Made by a program: the position numbers and the translations under genes. A stretch of 64,000 nt of DNA from Antilocapra americana. Taxonomy: Eukaryota > Chordata > Mammalia > Artiodactyla > Antilocapridae. Under the pieces are notes generated by a model. It had not been told where the DNA came from. It made no database searches and saw only the letters and a list, made by a program, of their open reading frames with translations. Location of the stretch: the NCBI GenBank assembly GCA_007570785.1, contig ML660203.1, positions 8,614,638 through 8,678,637 on the forward strand, given 5' to 3'. Shown piece after piece: positions 29,377-39,052 of the stretch (position 1 is the first letter of the stretch; every line of letters starts with the position of its first letter).

Positions 29377-29499
29377 ATATGTACATGTGTGTGTATATAT
29401 ATATATATAAATGTAAAGGTCAGTCCCTGTCTATGTGAATCTTGCCCTCAAGGCAGGCAGCTTGAGTGTGACAGGCAGGATAGGGTGGTGGCTTTGTGC

Positions 29500-29690
29500 C
29501 TCAAGGAAGGAGGTCACAATGTGTGCTTTGTGATGAGATCTGTACTATATCCCTTGGCACAGAGGACCCCACTGAGAGCTCACTCTCCCTCCTATGGGAA
29601 GGATAGGGGCACACCATATGTTTCCTCTCTGCCCTCACTCCTTCCATCCCAGGCCCGCTTGGAGGGCCCCTTGGGGGTAAGCATGGACAG
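29500..29690 (+). promoter_or_regulatory. Putative promoter and first non-coding exon of GT29 copy 1
   Basis: The block ggaggtcacaatgtgtgctttgtgatg recurs before copies 2 (about 38708) and, weakly, 3 and 4. A likely non-coding exon ends at a donor near ccttgggg|gtaag. The homology between copies shows the duplicated unit included the promoter. Confidence 0.45.
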
Positions 29691-29865
29691 AGAAGTGGAA
29701 GATGAGGGCTTGGGAGGAGGTGTGGTGTGGAGGTGTGGGGAGCCACGGAGGCCCACAGGACCGAGAGTTGGGGGGCTGTCTGTGACCTCAGTTCCTCACC
29801 CCTCCCGGTCCCCCGTAGAGGAACCAGTAGGCCGCCTGCCACTGGAGCCATCACCTGGGCCAGAC

Positions 29866-30860
29866 ATGAGGCGCTGGTGGCAGATCTTTGTCCTGTGCGT
29901 CTTCTGGATGCTCCTCTTGTGGCTGATGGCCCCCTGCCTGGATCTGAAGCCTGACTCAGCGCCCCAGGAAACATGGGTGGACGTGTCACCACGGCGTTGC
30001 AGCTGCCCTTGGTTCAAATTCAGGCAATGTGGCTGCCCGGCCAGGAGTCTCAACCACCCTGTCTGCCACCACACAGCTGGAGAGCACTGGTTTGATGCAG
30101 GCAATGAGAAGATGAGGGGGTCCCTGTCGGGAGCAGCAGAGTCCACGCGCCCTGGTGCTGTGCTCTGGTGGTCGGTCAGTGGTCAACACTGGGGCGTCCC
30201 ATCCCATCCTCCCCCAGGCCCAGGTCACCTCCCACTTTCTGTCCCAAACTCCTGCCCTTGGCCCTGACTTAGAGTGCCTCCCATCTTCACAGTTTCAACT
30301 CCGGATCTCCCAATGGACGTCTCATCCACTCAGATCTGCTTCCCTTCCTCCAGGAGCAAATACCTGGGTCTCGGCCCCCCAACTCCTCCCTCCTGCTGTT
30401 TTCAGGACCTGAATGCAGCAAGTGAGCTAGGCAGAGTGTGGAAGAAGCTGCTCAAGGTGATTCCCCGACCCTCAATGAGCCATTTTGATCTCTTCTGTGA
30501 GACTTGTGCCCTGATGGGGAACTCGAAGATCCTGCGGGCTGCCAGTCTCAGCAACAACGTCAATCAACCCAGCATGGTCTCCAGGTGGGCCTCGAGGAGG
30601 GGGCAGAGGACTGGACAGCCAGACCTGCCCCCAGAGTTCTTTCAGTTTCTACTCTCTTTCCCAGGAAGAACCAGGTCCCTGTTCAGGGCATTGCGATGCT
30701 GGGGAACCAGACCACGAGATGCTCCGTCTCCCACAGGAATGCCAGAGGCCAGGGTTCTTGGAGGCAGGTGCTGCTGCTGCTCCTGCAGCTCTTTGATCTC
30801 GCGTGGACTTCAGATGCTCTGAGTGAGGAGGTGGTGGTCTGGGAACCCAGACATTCTTAG
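29866..30860 (+). CDS. C20orf173: GT29 copy 1: truncated ST3GAL1/2-like protein, candidate C20orf173
   Basis: Three clean exons, 29866-30174, 30406-30584 and 30665-30860, encode 227 residues. The start MRRWWQIFVLCVFWMLLLWL is a type II signal anchor and follows an acceptor at 29818. The cysteine-rich stem (RRCSCPW, CGCPARS) and WFDAGNE match the ST3GAL1 stem (WFDERF). Motif L is recognisable (CETCALMGNSKILR) but its second half, normally IDxHDxVLR, reads VNQPSMVSR. The frame ends at TAG before motif S, III and VS, so catalysis is unlikely. Its place between CEP250 and ERGIC3, opposite in strand to both, is that of human C20orf173, which I recall as a short protein with sialyltransferase similarity; which of the four copies is the true orthologue is uncertain. 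It may be expressed as a short protein or be a pseudogene. Confidence 0.55.
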
Positions 30861-31302
30861 TATGGCAGGTAAGGAGAGGGCACTGCAGCAGATGACAGAG
30901 GGGCCTCCAAGAAGACTCTCTACTGGCTTACTTGGGGCACCTGCCAGATCTTCCCAGGTCTCAGGGGCTGCTGAAACCCCTCCACTTCCTAATTCTTCCT
31001 TAGGTTTCTGAAAGTGGTCCAGTTCCTTAGTAGAATGGAAGATAGAAAAGACCAGGTAAGGGTTCAACAGGTGGGAAGATGTGGTTGTGGGCTGGTGTGG
31101 ACTGGGACCCAGGCTGGCCACCTCCCCTTCCTCTCCAAGTCCTGGTGATCAGCCCCACCTTCCTCAAGTACAACCGGGGCAACAGGCTGAATTAGAGGGT
31201 CACTCTCCACTTTGGGGGCTCGTGGCTCTGTTCTGTGCCTTGCATACCTGTGACCCAGTTCAAGATTCTTGTCCTTTCCTCACTTAAAACTCTTCCTGGC
31301 TT

Positions 31303-31430
31303 CATGGACTCCTTGGTGGTCCAGTGGTTAAGACTCCACACTTTCAATGCAGGGAATGCAGGTCCGATCCCTATTTTAGGGGAACTAAGATCCTACCTGC
31401 TTTGTGGTGTGGCCAAAAGATTAAAACAAA
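31303..31430 (+). repeat. CHR-type SINE in copy 1 intron 5
   Basis: ggactccttggtggtccagtgg to gtggccaaaagattaaaac. It is absent from the equivalent intron of copy 2, so it inserted after the duplication. Confidence 0.8.
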
Positions 31431-31439
31431 ACCAAACTT

Positions 31440-31790
31440 TTCCCAGCTATGCCTTCAGCACAGAATCTAAAAGCTTCTGCCTAGCTTCTTCCAAGACCCT
31501 GTGTGTCTGACCCCTCACCTCCCCTCATTTCTCCCAGGCTCATACCACGGGTTTCTCAGTTCCCACGCTCGCCATCTGCCTCATTCCTTTTCACACGCTG
31601 CTCCCTCTGCCTGGGATTCTCTCCTCTTGTCTCCCCAAAGATCCTTCCTCCAGTATGATAAGAATCGTATGATGCTCTTTCCCAGGGTCCGAGGTCACAC
31701 TGTGTGCTCAGACTCTGTCTCCCCTGGGGAAGGTGAGCTCCATTCTCCTAGCTTCAGTAGGCAGCTGGTCACCCTCAATGTTGAATGAAG
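31440..31790 (+). repeat. L2 fragment shared with copy 2 intron 5
   Basis: catctgcctcattccttttcac and gctgctccctctgcctgggat match the L2 3' region. The equivalent fragment is at 40450-40820. Confidence 0.65.
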
Positions 31791-32041
31791 GGAGGTGGGA
31801 TGAAGACAGGATTCAGCCTGCTGATGCATACATCCCTCTGTCATCCACTAGTATTCCCACTTCGGATCTGGATAAGAAAAGCAAAGGAGGTGGTCCCCTT
31901 ACTGGGAGGATGTTAATCAAACCAACAGAGATTCTGTCCATGCTCAGCAAGAAGCAGAAATGGAGATCAGGTAGAGTGGACAAGCTCGCCGTTCACGCAA
32001 GTCCTTGTCCTTTGGGCCTGAATGCAGGGGAGTCTTGGAGT

Positions 32042-32066
32042 AACAGCAGCAGCAGCAGCAGCAGCA
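32042..32066. repeat. (CAG)n trinucleotide run
   Basis: About eight CAG units in non-coding sequence downstream of copy 1. Confidence 0.85.
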
Positions 32067-32099
32067 GGACTCAGGATGTTCAGGGATAAAGGGCAAGAG

Positions 32100-32999
32100 G
32101 AAATTATATAGTGATCAGTCTGGTACTGAATAAAATCCTGGCCTGATTCTCCTACCTTCAAGGACAGTGTTGACTCTCTTAGCTCAGGGACAATATTTTC
32201 ATTCATTTCTCTGCCCGGTCCCCTGAGTCATGCAGGTGGTGTAAATTTAGAGCCAACTTCATGCAAAGTGCAGGCCCAGACTGAATCTCTAGAGAAGTTC
32301 ATTTCCCATTGGACAAAAGAGATAAGCTTCCTTATATCACCCTATGCTGGTGGGTGAATTTTTTTGGGGGGGGGCCCAGCTTTTCATCAAAGATTCAGCT
32401 CTGTGAGGTTCCCAGTGTTTTGTGGGGGCCTCTGTTCTGATTCTCTGCCTCACCTGGGATCAAGTTCTTCTGCCCGCATGAGCATTAAACTTCTAAATTC
32501 TGGGCAACCCCTTAGGTGTCTTAAGTGCTCCCCATACTGTTTTTCAGTTCTCTTTTCATTTCTTGCATCTAGGGACTTCCTGTTTTCTTTTAACCTCTGC
32601 TCTGCATTTAAAATACTTTTTATTAAAATAATAATAGATGTATATGCTTGCAAAATTACCAATTAACTCAGGAAAGATGCACAAGACGTTTGAATGGTAG
32701 TTGCCTCTGGGGAAGATACTGGGTAGGAGGGAAGCAAGAAAGGGACAGATTCGTTCTTTTCATTTACTTTTTATACCTTTTGGACTATGTACAACAGACC
32801 TATATTATACATTCAATAATAAATATAATTTTAAGAAGTTAAAACTATGTTTTGACCAGAAGACTGGATTTTTGTCGTAGGAGAGTTTTCAGGTTATCTT
32901 TTAATTCATTAATTTGCTAGATCTGGAGTCAAAACTAAGCCTTTGTAGCTCTCCTGCAGTTCCATGAATTCGGTGAGTATGTGATAAGTTCAGTGCCTC
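32100..32999. other. Non-coding between GT29 copies 1 and 2
   Basis: No gene seen. 32590-32850 looks like a diverged old repeat of unknown family. Confidence 0.3.
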
Positions 33000-33318
33000 A
33001 TTCCTGTGGAAAATAGTCTGGCAGTTCATCAGAAAGTTAAAGATAGAATTACCTTGTGAGCCAGCAATTCCACTCTTAAGTAGGTCCCCAAGAGAAATGA
33101 AAACATGTCCATACAGAAACTCAAACCCAAATGTCTATAGCAGTATTATTCATGAGCGTCAAAAGGTGGAAACAATCCAAATGTCTATCAAAAGGCAAAT
33201 AGACAAACTGTGTTATGTCCATACAATGGAATATTATTCAGCCATTAAAAGGGGCAGAGTATTAACGCATGCTACAACTTAGAAGAACCTCAAAAACGTG
33301 CTAAATAAAAGAAGCTGA
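33000..33318 (+). repeat. L1 fragment, left part
   Basis: gccagcaattccactcttaag, ggaatattattcagccattaaa and related L1 ORF2 3' sequence. It resumes at about 34285, so later elements split it. Confidence 0.7.
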
Positions 33319-33319
33319 A

Positions 33320-33895
33320 ATAGGAGGGAAGTGGGCAGGACACAACTTTTAAAAGAATGATATAGCCAATGAAGATACAATATAAATTGGTTAGAACCAA
33401 CTAGGTCCAAGAAGGCAGAAGATTCGACTTTCAGTAGATCTTAAGCCTCATTATACACTCATTGTAATACATCAACATTTGCTAAGTGACACCACCCACA
33501 GGCATCATGACAGTTCTAACCATAAAGGGCCAAAAAGTGAGCAGTGGCCTGAATCCTGGGAATTTCTGTGCCTTCCCCAAAATAGTTGGAATGATCCTCC
33601 CACTTGTTAGCCTATGAACTTACCTAGCCCATAAAAATTAACCACCCCATAACGTTGGGGGCTGATCTCAAGGCTTTTCAGATGGATTGCATTCTGTCTA
33701 TGGAATGTGTAACCTCCCAGGGTTTTACCTTCTGAGATGGCTCACACTCTATCTATAGAGAGTGTATCTATCTTTATAAACAAATAAATCTACTTCTTAT
33801 CACTTTGCCTCTTGCTGAATTCCTTCTGCACTGAAACATATAGAGCCTGAGGTTCATTAAGTCCTGAGACCAAGTGTGTGGTTTCAATTAAAAGG
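33320..33895 (+). repeat. Solo LTR of an endogenous retrovirus
   Basis: About 575 bp of unique-looking sequence with a promoter/polyadenylation layout: aaataaatctacttcttatc followed by cctcttgctgaattccttctg and ending cctgagaccaagtgtgtgg. This resembles bovine class II ERV LTRs (BTLTR1-like). No viral genes are attached. Borders approximate. Confidence 0.55.
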
Positions 33896-33977
33896 CAGTT
33901 GTAAAGCAGAAACTAACACAACACTGTAAAGCAATTAGACTCCAATTAACATAAATAAATAAAAGGCAGTGGATTCA

Positions 33978-34215
33978 GGGGAATCCCTGGTTGTCCATGG
34001 TGAGAAGTGGATAATTTCACTGCTGAGGGCCTGAGTTTAGTCCCTAGCTGGGAAAGTAAAATCCTACAAGTCGTGTGGTATGGCAAACAAAACCAAACAA
34101 AACATGGATTTCTGGTGGTTCATTGGTTGGGACTCCATGCTTCCAATGCAGGGGGAGCAGGTTTGATCCCTGGTCTGGGAAGTAATATTCCACATGCCAT
34201 GTGGTAGCGCCATCC
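33978..34215 (+). repeat. Two adjacent CHR-type SINEs
   Basis: First unit 33978-34092, second 34104-34215. Both are short monomers with ggttcgat-like B-box remnants and A-rich ends, lying side by side in the same orientation. Confidence 0.75.
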
Positions 34216-34284
34216 CCTCCAAAAGACAGTGGGTTCGAATCCCAACCTGAATTTTGGCTGGGTTCAAATCCCATCCGAGTTGTG

Positions 34285-34620
34285 CCATTTCAAAGACAGA
34301 CACAAAAGGTCACATATTGTATGATTCATTTTGTGTGATGTACTCACGATGGGCAAATTCTTAAAAGCAGAAAACAGATGCATGGTTACCAGGGGCTGGG
34401 GGGTAGGGATAGCAGTGACTGATTATTTGATTGGTAAGGTGTGTTTTTATGGGGTGTTGAATGAAAAAGTCTTGATAGTAGAGGGAGCTGCTGGCTGCAT
34501 GACACTGAATACACTCATGCCACAGAAATGTATTCTTAAATGGCTCAGTGTATGTAACGTGAATTTCACCCGAACAAGAAAAGCATTTGCATGAAAACAC
34601 GTATGATTATATCCATAACT
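34285..34620 (+). repeat. L1 fragment, right part
   Basis: aaggtcacatattgtatgattc, gcatggttaccaggggctggg and cttaaatggctcagtg continue the L1 left at 33318. Confidence 0.7.
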
Positions 34621-34669
34621 TCAAAAAACACACAAAATTAAATAATATATTGTTTAGTTATATACAGAT

Positions 34670-34912
34670 TTAAAAAAAACTTTTTGGCGGCACTAGGTCT
34701 TTGTTGCTGCGCAGATGTGGGTTTTTCATTGCAGTGGCTTCTCTTGTTGCAGAGCACTGGCTTTAGGGTGGGCTTCAGTATTTCAGCTTGAGGGCCCCAG
34801 AGCATGGACTTAGTTGCCCCTTGGCATGTGGGATCTTCCTGGACCAGGGATCAAATCTGTATTCCTTGCATTGGCAGGTGGATTCTTAAACACTGGACTC
34901 CTAGGGAAGTCC
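34670..34912 (-). repeat. CHR-type SINE, antisense
   Basis: T-rich start, ttgttgctgcgcagatgtggg and end ttaaacactggactcctaggg. Confidence 0.8.
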
Positions 34913-35029
34913 TTGTTATATATAGATGTTGCAAAAAGAAAAAGCCAACGGAATGAAAAACACAAAATTCCTGGTGGTGTTATCACCTGGTAGGGGAAAA
35001 GGAGCACCCAGTGTCTTCAATGGTATTAA

Positions 35030-35150
35030 TGTCCTTTTAAAAAATTTTTTTATTGGTGTAGAGTTGATTTACAATTGATTTACAATGTGTTAGTTTCTGT
35101 TGTACAGCAAAGCGATTCAGTTATACACATACATATATCCACTCTTTTTT
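35030..35150 (-). repeat. L1 3' end, antisense
   Basis: ggtgtagagttgatttacaatt and gttgtacagcaaagcgattcag are ruminant L1 3' UTR sequence in reverse. Confidence 0.7.
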
Positions 35151-35749
35151 AGTTTCAGAATGGATGGCTGGAGTTGTTAGAGGCCAAGCTTCTCTCTGTG
35201 TGTAATCTTTCACACAGAGTATTGTAAGTGAGAGTGGAAGCTGCAAGGCTGAGGCTGGACATCACATAGTGTCACTTACACAGAATTCCATCGGTTAGGT
35301 CAAGTCATAAAATGACTCCAGATTCAAGAAGTGGGGAAATGGACTCCTATTCCTACTGGAAGGAGCCCAAAAGAGTTTGTGGCCATACTTAAACTACCAT
35401 CGTGTCCCACAGCATCAAGGGTTCTATTTTGGTATCCTTGGCCATTCCTGGAAGAGTCATTGGCTACATCTTGCCTCCCTTGGTTATATACCTTGGTTCT
35501 CTAACTTTCACATCTATTCTGTAAACTTCTTGATATTTAACCAGTGAATTGTCTTTCTGGTTAAGTTTACCACAGTCTGTTTCTGAGACCAAGAATTTCA
35601 ACTGCTACAGTTAAAAAGGATCAAAAAATCGTACTCTCACCAACAGTAATGAAGGTTAGAAGAGGATAGAACATTCTTTTTGGGTTTTGTTTTAACCTAC
35701 ACCCCTTTATACCCAAACTAGCAATCAAATCCAAAGGCATTGTACTAGT

Positions 35750-36655
35750 TTCCTAGGGTTGCCATAACAAGTTACCACTAACTAGGTAATTTAAAGGGGC
35801 TTCCCAGGTGACTCAGTGGTAAAGAACCTGACTGCCAATGCAGGAAACATAAGAGATGTGGGTTTGATCCCTGGATCAGGAAGATCACTTGGAAAAGGAA
35901 ATGCAACCTGCTCCGGTATTCTTGCCTGGAAAATCCCATGGGCAGAGGAACCTGGCAGGCTACAGTCCATGCATGCATGTTAAGTCACTTCAGTTGTGTC
36001 CAGCTCGTTGCGACCCTATGGACTGTAGCCTGCCAGGCTCCTCTGCCCATGAGATTCTCCAGGCAAGAATACTGAAGTGGGTTGCTATGCCATCTTCCAG
36101 GGGATCTTCCCAATCCAGGCATCAAACCCACGTCTCTTATGTCTCCTGCATTGGCAGGCAGGTTCTCTACCCCTAGCGCCACCTGAGAAGCCCAGGTTAT
36201 AGTCTATGGGGTCGCAAAAGGGTCAGACACGGCTTAGCGACTAAGCAACAACAACAGGTAGCTTAAAACAACAGAAATTTATTCTCTTACACTTCTGGAG
36301 GCTAGAAGTGCAAACTTCAGGTTGATTGCCTTTGGGGGATCTGAGGGAGAATCTGTTCCATGCCTCTCTCCTAGCTTCTGGTGGCTGCTAGCAATTCTTA
36401 CCGTTTTGGTCTTGTAGACAGACACAGCAACCTACTCTCTGCCTCCATCTTCACATGGCACTCTCCCCCTGGGTCTTCTCTTCCTACATTTTCCCTTTTT
36501 CATAAGGACACCGGCCATTGGATTAGAGCCCTTTCTAATCCAGTATGAACTCACTTTAACCTGCAAAAACCCTATTTCCAAACAAGGTCACATTCGCTGG
36601 TATCAGAGGTCCAGTCTTGGAGCTAATTTTTTGGAGGGGGACACAATGCTACTCA
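35750..36655. repeat. Old mammalian repeat split by a SINE pair
   Basis: ctagtttcctagggttgccat at the left and acaacagaaatttattctct to tccaaacaaggtcacattcg at the right are one old element interrupted at about 35797-36256. The family is familiar but I cannot name it safely. Confidence 0.5.
35797..36255. repeat. Nested inverted pair of Bov-tA SINEs
   Basis: A plus-strand Bov-tA (35797-35970) is interrupted near cagtccatg by an antisense Bov-tA (about 35970-36193); the rest of the first resumes at 36194 (gttatagtctatggggtcgc). The arms are inverted repeats of about 160 bp. Confidence 0.85.
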
Positions 36656-36944
36656 CAATAGGCAGAATAATGACTTTTTTAGACATACAAAGATTTAGAA
36701 ATTTCATTTCTTATATAAACTTTTCCCTAGGGAATTTTAATGAATGATAAGAGGAAAGTAGTCCTAGTTTACTACTAGATTAATTAGGAAACAATGCTTA
36801 CCTAGTTGCAATATTATAAACACTGATAACAAACATTTGACTTTCAGAATCAGCCTATAATCCTCTGCCATTCAGTATGGTGGAAGAGCAAGTGAAATGT
36901 ATCTAGTGTAAGTGGGAAACTGAAATTCTAATTTAATTAATTAT

Positions 36945-37200
36945 TTTGGGGGGCTGTGGCACACAGCATGTGGGAATCTTAGTTCCCTGACCAGGGATAG
37001 AACCCATGCCCCCTGCGGTGGAAGCATGAGGCCTTAACTACTGGACCGCCAGGGAATTTCTAACTTAGAGACTTTACGTGACTTTCCAGTGATTAAGAAT
37101 CCATGCTTCTACCACAAGAGCGGCGAGTTCGATTCCCTGGTTGGGGAACAAAGATCCCAAATGTGGCATGGTAAGGCCAAAAAAAAAAAAAACCCACAAA
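36945..37200. repeat. Head-to-head pair of CHR-type SINEs
   Basis: Antisense element 36945-37062 (ends ctactggaccgccagggaat) and sense element 37064-37200 (cgtgactttccagtgattaag, poly(A) end) nearly touch. Confidence 0.75.
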
Positions 37201-37742
37201 AAATTAATTTTAAACAATCTGATAATTTAAGATGAATGCAATTCGGTTTTTGGAACACTTTTAAGTATACTTGTTATAACTGGAGTATGTAGGTCTACTT
37301 TTCAGATTGTAAAATTTTTTTAAATCTATAGATCATGTATTTTTGATGAAAACTGAGTGTTCAAATTTAGATGTACTGTGAGTACTGTGAGTGTAAAATA
37401 CAATTCTTATTTAGAAGACTCAGTTTCAATAAAGAATGCAAAATTTTAATATTTTGTATAGAGAACATGTTGAAATGATAATATATAGACATACTGGGTT
37501 AAATATATTATTCAAATTTATTTCCTCCACTTCCTTTTATTTTTTTATTAAACTATGGCCACTAGAAAATTATACATGTGGCTCACATATTTCTTTTGGA
37601 TGGCATTGCTATAAACAAAGCATGTGAAAAGTAATGACACAACAGATTCCTTACACAACAGAATCTGATGATGTATAGTTTCACATGCCAATGTTGGGAA
37701 GTACAAAAAGGAAAACATCGGCAAATAGAAGTATACAGATAT

Positions 37743-37880
37743 GGGGCTTCCCTGGTGGTCCAGTGGCTAAGACTTTATGCTCCTAATGCAGGAAGTCTGG
37801 GTTCAATCCCTGGTCAGGGAACTGGATCCCACATACTGCAACTAAGACCTGGTACAGGCAAATAAATAAATACTTAAAAA
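37743..37880 (+). repeat. CHR-type SINE
   Basis: gggcttccctggtggtccagtgg to ggcaaataaataaatact. Confidence 0.85.
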
Positions 37881-38197
37881 AGAGAAGTGTACAGACACAA
37901 TATTCTCATCTCAGAGAACAAGGCTTTAAGAAACCTTGTCTTGAAGTGACAGAATGAGAAATAGAGATCAGAGTCCAATGTGTAAAGTCACAAAGTGAGC
38001 AGGTGGTTATTACTAAACGTAATGATATGACTATATACAGTGGGTGGTCTGCATGTAATATCTTGATATGGTGGTGTAAGCATATTACTTAGAGATATGG
38101 AAGCAAATGCCCGAAGAATAGTTAGAAGAGGAGGCCTCTGAGGAGGGCCTCAGGATAAGGAGACAGGGAGGCTGCTGCACCACATTAAAAGTCTTCC

Positions 38198-38251
38198 TAA
38201 ATTCTGTGATTTTGAAAAAAATAAATAAATAAAATAAATTCTGTGATTTTG
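38198..38251. repeat. A-rich tail flanked by 17-bp direct repeat
   Basis: taaattctgtgattttg occurs at 38198-38214 and 38235-38251 and encloses a 20-nt A-rich tract with AAAT units, like a retrotransposon tail with no body. Confidence 0.85.
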
Positions 38252-38398
38252 GGGGGGGGGAGAGTTTTCAAACATTTATCTTGGTAACAATCTTAAACAA
38301 AAAAAAAATTCAATTCCTGAGAGATTTCAAGGGTTGACTACACCAAATATTCACTTTTGTCAAAATGGTAAATTCTCTCTGACCAGAAAAAGGTCCCA

Positions 38399-38608
38399 GG
38401 GCTTCCTGGGTGGCTCAGATGGTAAAGAATCTGCCTGCAATACAGGAGACCCAGGTTCAATCCCTGGGTTGGGAAGATTCCCCCTGGAGAAGGGAATGGC
38501 TACCCACTCCAGTATTCTTGCCTGGAGAATCCCATGGACAGAGGAGCCTGGTGGGCTACAGTCCATGGTTCAGAAAGAGTTGGACATGACTGAGTGACTA
38601 ACACACAC
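38399..38608 (+). repeat. Bov-tA SINE upstream of GT29 copy 2
   Basis: gggcttcctgggtggctcag head, BovA body, and end ggacatgactgagtgactaac followed by a short CA run. Confidence 0.9.
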
Positions 38609-38689
38609 ACGAGTAGTCCCCAATGGCCCCTTTTTTGCCCTCTGGATCTCCTGCTCCTCCACACAAGACTTGGGGGTGGGGCATTTGTC

Positions 38690-38887
38690 AAGACGCCTGT
38701 GCAGAGGAGGTCACAGTGCGTTCTCTGTGATGAAGCCCCTGGATATAACTGGGTGTGAAAGACCTCATTGGACACCAGTCTCTCTGGGAGACCACCTGAC
38801 ACACCAGTTGACACCTCTCCTGTCCTTTCAGCCTCTAGCCCAGGCCTTGGTGGAGGTCCTTCCAGTGCTTAGCAGGTGGCTGGGGAG
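38690..38887 (+). promoter_or_regulatory. Putative promoter and non-coding first exon of GT29 copy 2
   Basis: Homologous to sequence before copies 1, 3 and 4 (ggaggtcacagtgcgttctctgtgatg). Likely exon sequence cctctagcccaggccttggt to ggtggctggggag ends at a gtgaga donor after 38887. The next acceptor is at 38996. Confidence 0.45.
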
Positions 38888-39052
38888 GTGAGAGGTAAGG
38901 TGTTGGGAGGGTGTGAGGGGTTAGGGAAGGAATGGAAGCTTCTGGGACAAAGGACACTGGGGATGTCTGACGACCCCAGCCCTTCCTCCTTCCCAGTACG
39001 TGGTGTCAGAGCCAATCCACTGCCTGCTGGGGCACCAGCGTCTGGGCCAGAG

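Larger units (their letters stand above)
31004..31995 (+). pseudogene. Relic 3' exons of GT29 copy 1
   Basis: Exon 4 (31004-31055) is still open, with acceptor and donor. Exon 5 (about 31137-31254) retains the homology (GTCCTGGTGATCAGC..., LHTCD-like end cttgcatacctgtgacc) but its acceptor has drifted, it has a TAG in frame and its donor gtaaga has become gttcaa. Exon 6 (about 31850-31995) retains ccccttactgggaggatg, aligned to the HYWDD region of copy 2, but has several stops. The C-terminal catalytic half is therefore dead. Confidence 0.75.
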
